A stretch of DNA of 20,600 nt from Burkholderiales bacterium. GTDB taxonomy: Bacteria > Pseudomonadota > Gammaproteobacteria > Burkholderiales > Casimicrobiaceae. Where the stretch lies: assembly GCA_025354075.1 (NCBI GenBank), contig JANXNO010000236.1, forward strand, positions 1 through 20,600. Direction: 5' to 3'. A program made the position numbers and the translations under genes. Under the pieces are notes generated by a model. It was not told the DNA's origin. It searched no databases and saw only the letters and a program-made list of their open reading frames with translations. This document shows, in pieces, positions 1 to 7,701 of the stretch (the first letter of the stretch is position 1; each line of letters opens with the position of its first letter).

Positions 1-630
1 CCTGCAACCAGCACTCGTTACTCCAGCACTTGCGCTTCACCGATCACTTTCGCTGCCAACGCAACGACTGCGACCTGTACGGTCACGGGTATTGATAACG
101 CAGTGGTCGATGGCAACGTTAACGTCGTAGTCGCGGTCGCCGTTCCAACGGTGGTTGGCGCGTACACGGTTGGCACGCCAGCTTCAGCCACCGGCATCAT
201 TGCCGACAATGAAATTGGCATATCCGTGACAGGTACTGGCACAACCGAAGGTGGCAATGTATCGTTTAGCATCACCTGTACTGGTCCTGCCGCTTCAACC
301 GCAACCGTGACGTTTGCGATCAGCGGTCAGGATGCCGGTGCCACGATAACGCCAGCACCCGGACCAGTCACGGTGACCTGCGGCACTCCAACGCTTGTAA
401 CCGTCAGCTCTGTAGATGACGCAATCATCGGAAATAACCGTGCGGTGACGCTGACGCTTAGCGCCCCGGTATCGCCAGCGGTCATCATCGGTGCTGCCTC
501 GGTCGCAGCGGCGGTTGCCGATAACGATCAGCCGAAATCCGTGCCTACAATGGGCGTGTTCGGTCTCGGCCTGATGAGCCTCATGTTGGCGGGCTTCGCA
601 GCCCTCCAGCGCCGTCGCTCGATCAAGTAA
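1..630 (+). CDS. C-terminal part of a secreted Calx-beta-like repeat protein with IPTL-CTERM-like tail (5' end missing)
   Basis: The frame is open from the first base, so the gene begins upstream; 209 residues are visible. The protein is very rich in Ala, Thr, Val and Gly, as in beta-sandwich surface proteins. Two repeat units can be made out, ending in IADNE (about residue 64) and VADND (about residue 172). Each end is preceded by a similar stretch with D(N/D)A(V/I)(V/I).GN and a VA..P segment, resembling Calx-beta-type repeats. After the last repeat comes VPT, a hydrophobic stretch of about 18 residues and a final RRRSIK. This three-part tail matches the IPTL-CTERM sorting-signal pattern known from betaproteobacteria. 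The protein is therefore probably exported and held at the envelope by its tail. Its function is unknown. A strong terminator follows. Confidence 0.75.
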   Translation, partial: PATSTRYSSTCASPITFAANATTATCTVTGIDNAVVDGNVNVVVAVAVPTVVGAYTVGTPASATGIIADNEIGISVTGTGTTEGGNVSFSITCTGPAASTATVTFAISGQDAGATITPAPGPVTVTCGTPTLVTVSSVDDAIIGNNRAVTLTLSAPVSPAVIIGAASVAAAVADNDQPKSVPTMGVFGLGLMSLMLAGFAALQRRRSIK

Positions 631-643
631 CAACACAGCAAAA

Positions 644-664
644 CGCTCACCTCTGTGGTGAGCG
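644..664 (+). other. Hairpin between the repeat-protein stop and its terminator
   Basis: CGCTCACC (644-651) and GGTGAGCG (657-664) are perfect inverted repeats around a 5-base loop. It lies just after the stop codon and nine bases before the terminator stem. It has no T-tract, so it is probably a 3' mRNA structure that supports termination or transcript stability. Confidence 0.5.
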
Positions 665-672
665 GACCTGAA

Positions 673-705
673 CAAAACCCGCTTTGGCGGGTTTTGTCTT
701 TTGTG
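673..705 (+). terminator. Rho-independent terminator of the repeat-protein gene
   Basis: CAAAACCCGC (673-682) pairs perfectly with GCGGGTTTTG (687-696) around a TTTG loop, followed by the T-rich stretch TCTTTTGT. The A-run before and T-run after the GC stem are typical of an intrinsic terminator. It separates the repeat-protein gene from the amidase gene at 785. Confidence 0.85.
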
Positions 706-784
706 GCGTCGGACTCGCCCATAGCGTGACAACATTTCGGGACTAAGCACAAATCGCTTTGTGTGCGGCGCTACACTGTGATCC

Positions 785-2212
785 ATGAATACCGCCTGTT
801 GGTTGTCAGCGTCTGACCTGTCCCGCCAGTTTGAGGTCGGAACCGTGATGCCGTCGCAAGCCGTGGCCGCAGCGCTTGAGCGCGCGCAAGAGTGCGAGCC
901 GCTGCTGAACGCTTTGTATCTGAACAAGGCCGACAGCGCGCACGTGGCGGCGTCACAAAGCGATGCACGACGAAAGGGCGGTAAGGCCGCCAAGCCCCGC
1001 TCCGCGCTTGATGGCGTTCCCATTACGCTCAAGGAAAATCTCTACACCACGGGCGACCCTGCGCCCATCGGCACGGCGGCATCACCGCTCGACCCGAAGA
1101 CGGTGAATTCACCAGTGGCGGATCGCGTACGTGAGGCAGGCCTCATTCTCATTGGCAAAACGACGATGCCTGACTTTGGGATGTTGTCCAGTGGACAGTC
1201 AAGCTTTCATGGCGTCACCCGTAATCCGTGGCAGCTCAATCGCAATCCCGGCGGATCCAGTTCAGGTGCCGGCGCGGCGTGTGCGGCTGGTTATGGACCG
1301 CTTCACATTGGCACGGACATCGGCGGGTCGGTGCGCATTCCCGCGAGCTTTTGTGGCATCTACGGCTTGAAGCCGTCGCTCGGTCGCGTGCCCACGCATC
1401 CGCCGTATATGGGGCGCGTCGCCGGTCCGATGACGCGCACGGTGCGTGATGCAGCACTATTGATGAACGTGATCTCGCAGCCCGACCCCGACCACCGTGA
1501 CTTCATGAATCTGCCGCCTCATTCCATTGATTTTGCGGCCGAGCTCGAACATTTTTCGCTCAAAGGCAAACGCATTGGCGTGCTTGCCGATATGCGCGCT
1601 GGCTTTGATGTTCAGAGCGACGTTGCGGCGGCTACCTGGGAGTGCGGACAGTTACTGGAGCAGCACGGAGCCCGCGTGGAACCGATACAGTCGTTCATCA
1701 CTCGCGACATGCTCGACGGAATTTGCGGTTTCTTTGAGGCGCGCAGCTTTGCCGACATCGTCAAGATGCCCGCTGCAACCCGCGCCAAAATTTTGCCGTT
1801 TATTGTGCAATGGGCTACCCACCGCGCGAAGAAGTTTTCCGGAGAAACGGTGATGGGTTTTTACGCACAAATCATGGCGATGCGGGACGCCACGGTCGCG
1901 GCAACTCACGCTTTTGATTTTGTGATCTCGCCCGTCTGTCCGATGCCGGCGTTTGAAGCTGAATACTGCTGTCCCGAAAATGACCCTGAGCACGCACTCG
2001 ATCACATCGCATTTACAGTGCCCTACAGCATGAGCGAGCAACCTGCTGCGTCCATCAACTGGACGTATTCCACGCATTCTCGTAGTACCGGTTTGCCGAT
2101 CGGCGTTCAGGTCGCGGGTCGACGATTTGACGACTTGGGTGTGTTGCAACTGTCGCGAGTGATTGAGCAGATTCGACCCACGCAGCGACCCTGGCCTATT
2201 CGGGTGGGTTAG
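785..2212 (+). CDS. Amidase signature family hydrolase (first of two)
   Basis: A 475-residue serine amidase that should hydrolyse a carboxamide to acid and ammonia; the substrate cannot be told from sequence. The Ser-cisSer-Lys triad is complete: Lys83 in PITLKEN, Ser158 at the start of GGSSSG, and nucleophile Ser182 in GGSVR. The last two are 24 residues apart, as is standard in the family. The glycine/serine-rich core runs over about 155-205, and the length is normal. No signal peptide is seen, so it is probably cytoplasmic. The ATG at 785 has no clear Shine-Dalgarno site; TACACT at 772-777 could be a -10 box placed for a nearly leaderless mRNA, but this is weak. The nearest neighbours are an orphan ABC binding protein and a second, clearly different amidase, suggesting use of imported amides or peptides (inference). 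Confidence 0.9.
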   Translation: MNTACWLSASDLSRQFEVGTVMPSQAVAAALERAQECEPLLNALYLNKADSAHVAASQSDARRKGGKAAKPRSALDGVPITLKENLYTTGDPAPIGTAASPLDPKTVNSPVADRVREAGLILIGKTTMPDFGMLSSGQSSFHGVTRNPWQLNRNPGGSSSGAGAACAAGYGPLHIGTDIGGSVRIPASFCGIYGLKPSLGRVPTHPPYMGRVAGPMTRTVRDAALLMNVISQPDPDHRDFMNLPPHSIDFAAELEHFSLKGKRIGVLADMRAGFDVQSDVAAATWECGQLLEQHGARVEPIQSFITRDMLDGICGFFEARSFADIVKMPAATRAKILPFIVQWATHRAKKFSGETVMGFYAQIMAMRDATVAATHAFDFVISPVCPMPAFEAEYCCPENDPEHALDHIAFTVPYSMSEQPAASINWTYSTHSRSTGLPIGVQVAGRRFDDLGVLQLSRVIEQIRPTQRPWPIRVG

Positions 2213-2259
2213 TATTTATTGACGTTTGGCATCTGTCGGCGGTGTGAATAAAGAATTGA

Positions 2260-2285
2260 GCCCTCGGCCACCAACGAGAGAGGGC
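2260..2285 (+). other. Small hairpin in the leader of the ABC binding-protein gene
   Basis: GCCCTC (2260-2265) and GAGGGC (2280-2285) form a 6-bp stem with a 14-base loop, 37 bases before the ATG at 2323. There is no T-tract. A TTGACG hexamer at 2219-2224 could be a -35 box upstream, but no convincing -10 box sits at the right distance. Its role is unknown. Confidence 0.3.
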
Positions 2286-2322
2286 ACCCCATAGTTTGAA
2301 ACATTTACTTCAAGAGGTGTGC

Positions 2323-3915
2323 ATGAAAATTACAAGACTAGTTGGCGCAGTGGCAGTCGCGCTATCGGTGTTCTCCGCGCTCACGCTGGCCACGCCGGCA
2401 AGCGCGCAGCAAAAAGTGCTCAAGGTTGCGCCGCACGCTTTTCCGGCCAATCTTGACCCGTTCAACGTCACCGCCTACATCACACGCAACCACGGCTACA
2501 TGGTCTATGACACCCTGTTTGCGACCGATGAAAAGGGCGCGATCAAGCCGCAGATGGTCGACAAATTCACCGTCAGTACTGACAAAAAACTCTACACCTT
2601 CACCCTGCGTGACAAGCTCGAATTTCACGACGGTAAACCGGTGACCGGCGAGGACGTCATCGCTTCGCTCAAGCGATGGGGCGCGCGTGATACTTTCGGG
2701 CAAAAGCTCATGACCTTTGTCGACAAGATGGACGCGCCGGACGCGAAAACCTTTCGACTGATATTAAAAGAGCCGACCGGTATCGTGCTTGATGCGCTCG
2801 GCAAGCCTTCGTCCAACCCCGCGTTCATCATGCCCGCGCGCGTAGCGGCGACGGATCCATTCAAGGTGATTGACGACTACACCGGCTCCGGCCCGTACAT
2901 CTTCAAGAAAGATGAATACAAGCCCGGCGTGCAATCGATTTACCTGAAAAACACCAAGTATGTGCCGCGCACTGAGGCACCGTCCGGTCTGGCGGGTGGC
3001 AAGAAGGTATTCGTTGATCGCGTCGAATGGCTATCGCTCAAAGACCCACAGACGCAGTTGAACGCGCTGCTCGCTGGCGAGATCGACATGATCGAGCAGC
3101 CTGCGTTTGAACAGTACACTCAGTTGCGCAAGGACGCGCGCGTGAACATCGTCGACACCGGCACCGTGAACTATCAATACGTGATGCGCTTCAACCATCT
3201 GGTGCCGCCGTTCAACAACGTGAAGGTGCGCGAAGCCGCCATGTGGGCGATGAATCAGGAGGCGTTCTTACGCGCGCAGGTCGGCCCGGAAAACGAAGGC
3301 ATGTTCTTCACCTGCCCAAGCGTTTATCCCTGCGGCACGCCGCTCGCAAGCCCTAAAGGCAGCGAGTTCATGGTCAAAGGCAACATGGCCAAAGCGCAAC
3401 AACTGCTCAAAGAATCTGGCTATGACGGCAAGCCGATTGTGCTGATGCGTCCGACCGATTTGCAGTCGATTCACAAGCTGCCGCTGGTCGCAAACCAGCT
3501 CTTGAAACAGGCTGGATTCAAGGTTGATCTGATCACCATGGACTGGGGCTCACTGGTCGCCCGTCGTTCGAAAAAAGACCCCGCCGATCAGGGCGGATGG
3601 AATATTTTTCTCACCGCGTGGGTGGGTGCTGACATCATGAACCCGTTGACCAGCGCGCCTCTCGGCGGACAGGGCGAAAAAGGTTGGGCTGGTTGGGCGT
3701 CCGATGCGCAGCTCGAAAAACTGCGTGATGACTACGCCCGCGCTGATGGCGATGTTGAGAAAAAGCGCCTGGCGGAAGCCGTACAAGTGCGTGCAATGGA
3801 AGTTGGAACGCATGCCATTTTGGGCGAATACAAAAACCCCGCCGCGGTTCGCAAAAACATCACCGGCGTGCTGAAAACAGCGGGCTCTGCATACTGGAAT
3901 ATTCAGAAGAACTGA
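2323..3915 (+). CDS. ABC transporter substrate-binding protein, family 5 (peptide/nickel type), without permease genes
   Basis: A 530-residue periplasmic receptor of the SBP_bac_5 (DppA/OppA-like) family, which delivers peptides, nickel complexes or related solutes to an ABC importer. I place the start at the ATG at 2323 (MKITRLVGAV) rather than an upstream in-frame TTG at 2296. It has an AAGAGG site five bases upstream, and it begins a classic signal peptide ending ASA|QQ at about residue 25. Family features include FTLRDKLEFHDGKPVTGEDV (about 90-110), a VKVREAAMWAMN segment and a C-terminal WNIF...WVGADI region. Length fits the family. No permease or ATPase gene lies on either side, so it must share a transporter encoded elsewhere or act as an orphan sensor. 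The two flanking amidases suggest an amide or peptide ligand (inference). Confidence 0.9.
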   Translation: MKITRLVGAVAVALSVFSALTLATPASAQQKVLKVAPHAFPANLDPFNVTAYITRNHGYMVYDTLFATDEKGAIKPQMVDKFTVSTDKKLYTFTLRDKLEFHDGKPVTGEDVIASLKRWGARDTFGQKLMTFVDKMDAPDAKTFRLILKEPTGIVLDALGKPSSNPAFIMPARVAATDPFKVIDDYTGSGPYIFKKDEYKPGVQSIYLKNTKYVPRTEAPSGLAGGKKVFVDRVEWLSLKDPQTQLNALLAGEIDMIEQPAFEQYTQLRKDARVNIVDTGTVNYQYVMRFNHLVPPFNNVKVREAAMWAMNQEAFLRAQVGPENEGMFFTCPSVYPCGTPLASPKGSEFMVKGNMAKAQQLLKESGYDGKPIVLMRPTDLQSIHKLPLVANQLLKQAGFKVDLITMDWGSLVARRSKKDPADQGGWNIFLTAWVGADIMNPLTSAPLGGQGEKGWAGWASDAQLEKLRDDYARADGDVEKKRLAEAVQVRAMEVGTHAILGEYKNPAAVRKNITGVLKTAGSAYWNIQKN

Positions 3916-3944
3916 TCCTCGCGAACCGCGAACATCGCAATTCA

Positions 3945-4034
3945 TGTAGGGTTGGCACCCCGTGCCCCCCAACGTCGGCGAACAAATCGTCTTATTTTGC
4001 GCGGTGATGGTGGGCACGGGGTGCCCACCCTACA
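3945..4034. repeat. Inverted pair of REP-like palindromes (BIME-like)
   Basis: Two 26-base arms, 3945-3970 and 4009-4034, are inverted copies matching at 24 of 26 positions around a 38-base spacer. Each arm begins or ends with TGTAGGG/CCCTACA and is itself a small palindrome: GGCAC-CCC-GTGCC on the left, and GGTGGGCAC-GGG-GTGCCCACC on the right. This nested structure is typical of REP-type extragenic elements. The pair lies 29 bases after the binding-protein stop codon and could fold into a long stem in that mRNA, stabilising or ending it. No transposase gene is seen. Confidence 0.75.
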
Positions 4035-4063
4035 AAAAACCGCGTTACCTGATCAAAGTTGAT

Positions 4064-4104
4064 ACAGCTTTTTCGTGAAGTCCCTATTTAAATTGGGCAT
4101 AGTC
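4064..4104 (+). promoter_or_regulatory. Motif upstream of the second amidase, shared with the asparaginase upstream region
   Basis: CTTTTTCGTGAA (4068-4079) and TGGGCATAG (4094-4102) recur at 14215-14226 and 14241-14249 upstream of the asparaginase gene, with identical spacing. About 26 of 38 aligned bases match. Here the motif lies 84 bases before the amidase ATG. It may be a binding site for a common regulator or a fragment of a dispersed repeat. Confidence 0.35.
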
Positions 4105-4185
4105 TATGAAAATGGCAAAACTCGATATTGCGCATAAATCAAGCGTTAGCCCAATTAGAACCTGACGTTTAGCCTAAAGCTGTTG

Positions 4186-5589
4186 ATGAATTCTCTTCTT
4201 TTCAAGTCCGTCCGCGAGCTCTCCGGCTTGCTGGTTTCGCGTCAGCTTTCCGCTCGCGAATTACTCGACGCCAGCCTCGCGCAAATTGATCGCGTCAATC
4301 CGTCGCTTAATGCCATCATCACGTTTGATCGTGAAGGTGCCTACGCCAACGCCGATGCCGTTGACGCGCGCCGTGCAGCGGGAAAACCGACCTCGCCGCT
4401 CGCCGGAATGCCCATAGCCATTAAAGATCTCGAAGCCGTCAAAGGCATGCGTACAACGTCGGGATCGCCGATTTTTAAGGACTGGATTCCCGACTACGAC
4501 ACGCTGATGATCGAGCGTTTTCGGTCGCATGGTTTGACGCTGCTCGGCAAAACCAACGTGCCTGAGTTCGCGCTCGGCAGCCAAACCTTCAACACATTAT
4601 TTGGCGCAACAAAAAATCCGTGGGACACGACCAAAACCTGCGGCGGTTCGTCGGGCGGTGCAGCCGTTGCGGTCGCAACCGGCATGCTGCCGTTCGCCGA
4701 CGGCTCGGACATGGGCGGCAGCCTGCGCAATCCGGCTAACTTTTGTGGCGTCGTTGGCCTGAGGCCTTCGCCAGGTCGCGTACCGAGTTACCCGACGATC
4801 AACGCTTGGGGCACACTCGGCGTGCTCGGGCCAATTGCGCGCACGGCTGAGGACGCGGCTTGGCTGCTGTCTATTCAGGCCGGCGACGATCCGCGCGTCA
4901 CGCTGGGCCGCTGCGGTGACCCCACCCTGTATCGCGAGCCGCTGGAGCGCGATTTCACTGGCGTACGCATCGCCTGGAGCCCGACGCTCGGCGGCTTGCC
5001 GGTAGAACAAGGCGTGCGCGACGCGCTGGAGAAATCACTCAAACGATTCACCGACCTGGGCGCGATTGTCGAAGAGGCCGAGCCTGACCTGCGGATCGCC
5101 GACAAAGCGTTTCAGGTGATGCGCGCACTGCATCTGGTGAACAGCCTCGGCGTTCATTACAGAAATCACAAAGCGTTGTTGAAAGACACCGCCGTGTGGA
5201 ACGTCGAGCAGGGGCTCGCGCTCACGGGCGCGCAGATCGCCGAAGCGCAGGCGCAGCAGTCAACCTGCTTCGAACGCATGCGGCGCTTTTTGACCAAGTA
5301 CGAATTCTTCATCTGCCCGGTCAATCAGGTGTTGCCGTTTGATCTCAACACGCCCTACCCAACTGAGATCGACGGTACGCAGCTCAACACCTATCTTGAC
5401 TGGATGATGTCGGCGTGTCGCATCACAATGACCTCACACCCGGCCGCGAGCGCTCCGGTCGCGTTCGCCGAGAATGGCCTGCCAGTGGGTATGCAAATCG
5501 TCGGAAATTACGGCTGCGAGCGGGAAGTTTTGCAACTGGTGCACGCCGTTGAGTTGCCGCTTGCTGAACGAATCCCACATTTGCGCTAG
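4186..5589 (+). CDS. Amidase signature family hydrolase (second of two)
   Basis: A 467-residue cytoplasmic amidase, probably hydrolysing an amide to an acid and ammonia. The start is taken as the ATG at 4186 (MNSLLFKSVREL); the TTG immediately before it is in frame but less likely. The complete triad is visible: Lys80 in IAIKD, Ser155 in CGGSSGG and Ser179 in GGSLR, with the usual 24-residue gap between the serines. The order ELSG..LSARELL at the N-terminus resembles the general AmdA/GatA-like layout, but the neighbourhood has no gatB or gatC, so it is not the tRNA amidotransferase. It differs clearly from the amidase at 785 outside the core, so this is not a recent duplication. Substrate unknown. 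No strong Shine-Dalgarno site is visible. Confidence 0.9.
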   Translation: MNSLLFKSVRELSGLLVSRQLSARELLDASLAQIDRVNPSLNAIITFDREGAYANADAVDARRAAGKPTSPLAGMPIAIKDLEAVKGMRTTSGSPIFKDWIPDYDTLMIERFRSHGLTLLGKTNVPEFALGSQTFNTLFGATKNPWDTTKTCGGSSGGAAVAVATGMLPFADGSDMGGSLRNPANFCGVVGLRPSPGRVPSYPTINAWGTLGVLGPIARTAEDAAWLLSIQAGDDPRVTLGRCGDPTLYREPLERDFTGVRIAWSPTLGGLPVEQGVRDALEKSLKRFTDLGAIVEEAEPDLRIADKAFQVMRALHLVNSLGVHYRNHKALLKDTAVWNVEQGLALTGAQIAEAQAQQSTCFERMRRFLTKYEFFICPVNQVLPFDLNTPYPTEIDGTQLNTYLDWMMSACRITMTSHPAASAPVAFAENGLPVGMQIVGNYGCEREVLQLVHAVELPLAERIPHLR

Positions 5590-5595
5590 CGCAAA
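5580..5595. repeat. Perfect 16-bp palindrome across the amidase stop codon
   Basis: TTTGCGCTAGCGCAAA is a perfect inverted repeat spanning the TAG stop (5587-5589). It has no loop of useful size as a hairpin and no T-tract. It may be an operator for the downstream diguanylate cyclase gene, or chance. Confidence 0.35.
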
Positions 5596-5628
5596 CCGCG
5601 AGCGCGCAAATGAGCGTATGGTGTTTGT

Positions 5629-6747
5629 TTGCGTTTCGTAAAACCTGTCGATTTGATAAGTCAACACTTCCCCGCGTTTCCGACGCCTGAGCAGTATCGG
5701 GCGCACTATCTGGATGCTGATCGCATCCAGTGGCGCTTTGCGTTGGTTCTGTTCGCGGTGCCGGTCGCTGTGTTCGCGTGGTTTGACTACGCATTGTTTG
5801 GCCTTTCGAGCACGTTCTATGCGTTTGCTGCTTTGCGTGTTGTACTGCTGGGCTACTCCGCCTGGCTGTGGGCTTACCTTCCGCGAGTTACGGTAGCGAC
5901 GCTGGCAGATCGCTGGCTCCTCTTGTGGGGTGTGCTCGGCATTCTCGTCATGTTCATCAATGCCATCGGGCGTCCCACCGAGTATTACGGGCACTATGTT
6001 TTCGAGGTCTTCGCCCTGTTGATGTTCTACGCAGCGTTGCCGATGCCACCAAATAAGCAGCTCGCATTGACGCTGTTTTATCTGCCGATTGCCCTGGCAA
6101 TTTTGTTCTTTTACAAGACGCCGCCGCTCGCCATTTACACCGGTACGGTGGCGTTCGTGCCGGTTCTGAGCGTTGCCAGTGGCTTTCTGATCTCACGGCG
6201 CATTGATCGGTACCGGATGGCTGCGTTTGCCGCCCAGCTTCACCTCGAACATCAGGCGCAAACCGATCCATTGACCGGAATCGCCAATCGCCGCGCGTTC
6301 ATGGAGTGGGCGGCGAACGAGGTGGCGCGGCAGGATCGTAGCAATCAGCCGCTCGCACTGATGATGCTCGATATCGACAAATTCAAACGGGTCAATGATG
6401 AGCACGGTCACGCTGCGGGCGACGCCATTCTGGTAGAAATGACCCGCCGCATCGGGTCGGCGCTGCGGCGGTACGACCACTTCGCCCGGCTGGGTGGCGA
6501 AGAGTTTGCCATCGCCTTGCCAGATACCGATTGGGTGCAGGCCAGGGCCATCGCGGCGCGCATCCTTGAACTTGTTTCACGCGATCCGTACGACGTGCCC
6601 AACCAGAAGATCGCGTTGACCATCAGCATCGGTTTAACGCCAATGCACAGCGGCGAACTCGCGCTCGACAGCGCACTCAATCGTGCCGATGCCGCGCTTT
6701 ACGCCGCAAAGCAGGGCGGTCGCAACCGCGTCGAAGTGCTCGCGTAG
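5629..6747 (+). CDS. Membrane-bound diguanylate cyclase (GGDEF domain)
   Basis: A 372-residue enzyme predicted to make cyclic di-GMP from two GTP at the inner membrane. The N-terminal half has about six hydrophobic segments (roughly residues 37-53, 64-84, 97-113, 124-139, 144-162 and 168-188), a likely membrane sensor of no family I can name. A GGDEF domain follows from DPLTGIANRR (213-222), with LDID (247-250) for metal binding and an intact GGEEF active site (289-293). R280 and D283 lie five residues before it, forming the RxxD inhibitory site, so product feedback is likely. No EAL domain is present. The only reasonable starts are TTG codons, at 5629 or 5653; neither has a good ribosome-binding site, so the N-terminus is uncertain. 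It stands alone between the amidase and a convergent dehydrogenase gene. Confidence 0.92.
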   Translation: MRFVKPVDLISQHFPAFPTPEQYRAHYLDADRIQWRFALVLFAVPVAVFAWFDYALFGLSSTFYAFAALRVVLLGYSAWLWAYLPRVTVATLADRWLLLWGVLGILVMFINAIGRPTEYYGHYVFEVFALLMFYAALPMPPNKQLALTLFYLPIALAILFFYKTPPLAIYTGTVAFVPVLSVASGFLISRRIDRYRMAAFAAQLHLEHQAQTDPLTGIANRRAFMEWAANEVARQDRSNQPLALMMLDIDKFKRVNDEHGHAAGDAILVEMTRRIGSALRRYDHFARLGGEEFAIALPDTDWVQARAIAARILELVSRDPYDVPNQKIALTISIGLTPMHSGELALDSALNRADAALYAAKQGGRNRVEVLA

Positions 6748-6754
6748 GACGGCC

Positions 6755-6784
6755 TTGCCGCTGCAATCCCCGTTCCAGTGGCAA
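6755..6784. other. Hairpin between convergent genes
   Basis: TTGCCGCTG (6755-6763) pairs with CAGTGGCAA (6776-6784) with one G-T pair and a 12-base loop. It sits in the 45-bp gap between the diguanylate cyclase and the minus-strand dehydrogenase, where a bidirectional terminator would be expected. There is no T-run on either side, so terminator function is uncertain. Confidence 0.35.
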
Positions 6785-6792
6785 CGACGAGA

Positions 6793-7698
6793 TCAGGGCG
6801 TGATTTTAACGCCGTTCACGCGCTCTTGTGCGGTCACCAGCTCCGCCACCATGCCGTCGCCCAGTCCCATCGCGCAGGCTTGCACCAGCGACTGATGTAC
6901 CGCCTCGCCCATCCAGCTCGTCAGCGGCATGGTCTCGGTGAAGTGGGTGTAATAGCGCAGGTCTTTCCGTGCATTGTCGAGCTGAAATTTCAGGCCCTGC
7001 ATGTCGCCGTCGAGCGTTTTCGCCATCGCCTGAAACAAGCCCGAATTGACGCCGCCCGCACTGACCACTCGCACCAGTTGTTTCGGATCAACGCCCGATT
7101 TCACCGACGCCGCGAACGCTTCGGCCGTGGCGGCGCAAATGGCCTGTGCGATGAAGTTGTTCATCAGCTTCACTTTGTGTCCGGCACCGGGTGGTCCGAC
7201 GTGAAAAATGTTTTCGCAATAGGTTTTGAGCACGGGTTCGAGCGCAGCAAACGCGGCGTCTGTCGCGCCGACCATCGTGTTTAATTTTCCGAGCTCGGCC
7301 TCAACCGGTGTTCGTGCCAGCGGCGCGTCGATGAACTCAACGCCTAGCAGTGCGAAGCGGTCGCGTAACCATTGCGTGGACGTCGGCTCGGCGGTGGAAG
7401 TATCAACCACGATCATGCCCCCGCGAGCTGCCTCCGCAATGCCTTTCGCACCGAAGCAGGAGGATTCGACGTCGGGCGATCCGGTGACGCACAAAATGAT
7501 GATGTCGCTGGCGGCAGCGACTTCGCGTGCATTGCCCACCTCAGTTGCTCCCAGTGCGATTAAATCCGCGCCCGCATCGGGCACACTGCGACGTTTCAGG
7601 AACGTCAGCGCAAAGCCCTTGCTGACGATGTTTTTCGCAATACCGTGACCCATCAGCCCAATACCGATGAATCCGATGCGGGGGAGCGGTTGGGTCAT
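6793..7698 (-). CDS. NAD(P)-dependent beta-hydroxyacid dehydrogenase, 3-hydroxyisobutyrate dehydrogenase family
   Basis: A 301-residue soluble oxidoreductase of the 3-hydroxyisobutyrate / tartronate semialdehyde reductase family. The Rossmann motif GFIGIGLMG lies at 9-17 and the catalytic-lysine region GAGHKVKLMNN at 171-181 (Lys177, Asn181). The substrate loop reads DAPLARTPVEAELG (124-137) instead of the usual DAPVSGG, so the substrate is probably not plain 3-hydroxyisobutyrate. An (x)RT loop of this kind is found in the sulfolactaldehyde reductase YihU, as far as I recall, but overall assignment to that activity would be guesswork. Length is normal. The ATG lies three bases after the stop of the chalcone-isomerase-like gene, so the two are almost certainly co-transcribed and translationally coupled. 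It ends convergent with the diguanylate cyclase gene. Confidence 0.9.
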   Translation of the reverse strand: MTQPLPRIGFIGIGLMGHGIAKNIVSKGFALTFLKRRSVPDAGADLIALGATEVGNAREVAAASDIIILCVTGSPDVESSCFGAKGIAEAARGGMIVVDTSTAEPTSTQWLRDRFALLGVEFIDAPLARTPVEAELGKLNTMVGATDAAFAALEPVLKTYCENIFHVGPPGAGHKVKLMNNFIAQAICAATAEAFAASVKSGVDPKQLVRVVSAGGVNSGLFQAMAKTLDGDMQGLKFQLDNARKDLRYYTHFTETMPLTSWMGEAVHQSLVQACAMGLGDGMVAELVTAQERVNGVKITP

Positions 7699-7701
7699 TA
7701 T

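Noticed and set aside
295..1032. Minus-strand frame of 245 codons across the repeat-protein end and amidase start
   Set aside because: It runs antisense through the terminator and two clear genes, and its Arg/His/Cys-rich composition is typical of a shadow frame.
4186..5589. Second amidase as GatA, subunit of the tRNA amidotransferase
   Set aside because: The core is shared by the whole amidase signature family, there is no gatB or gatC next to it, and the context is catabolic or transport-like.
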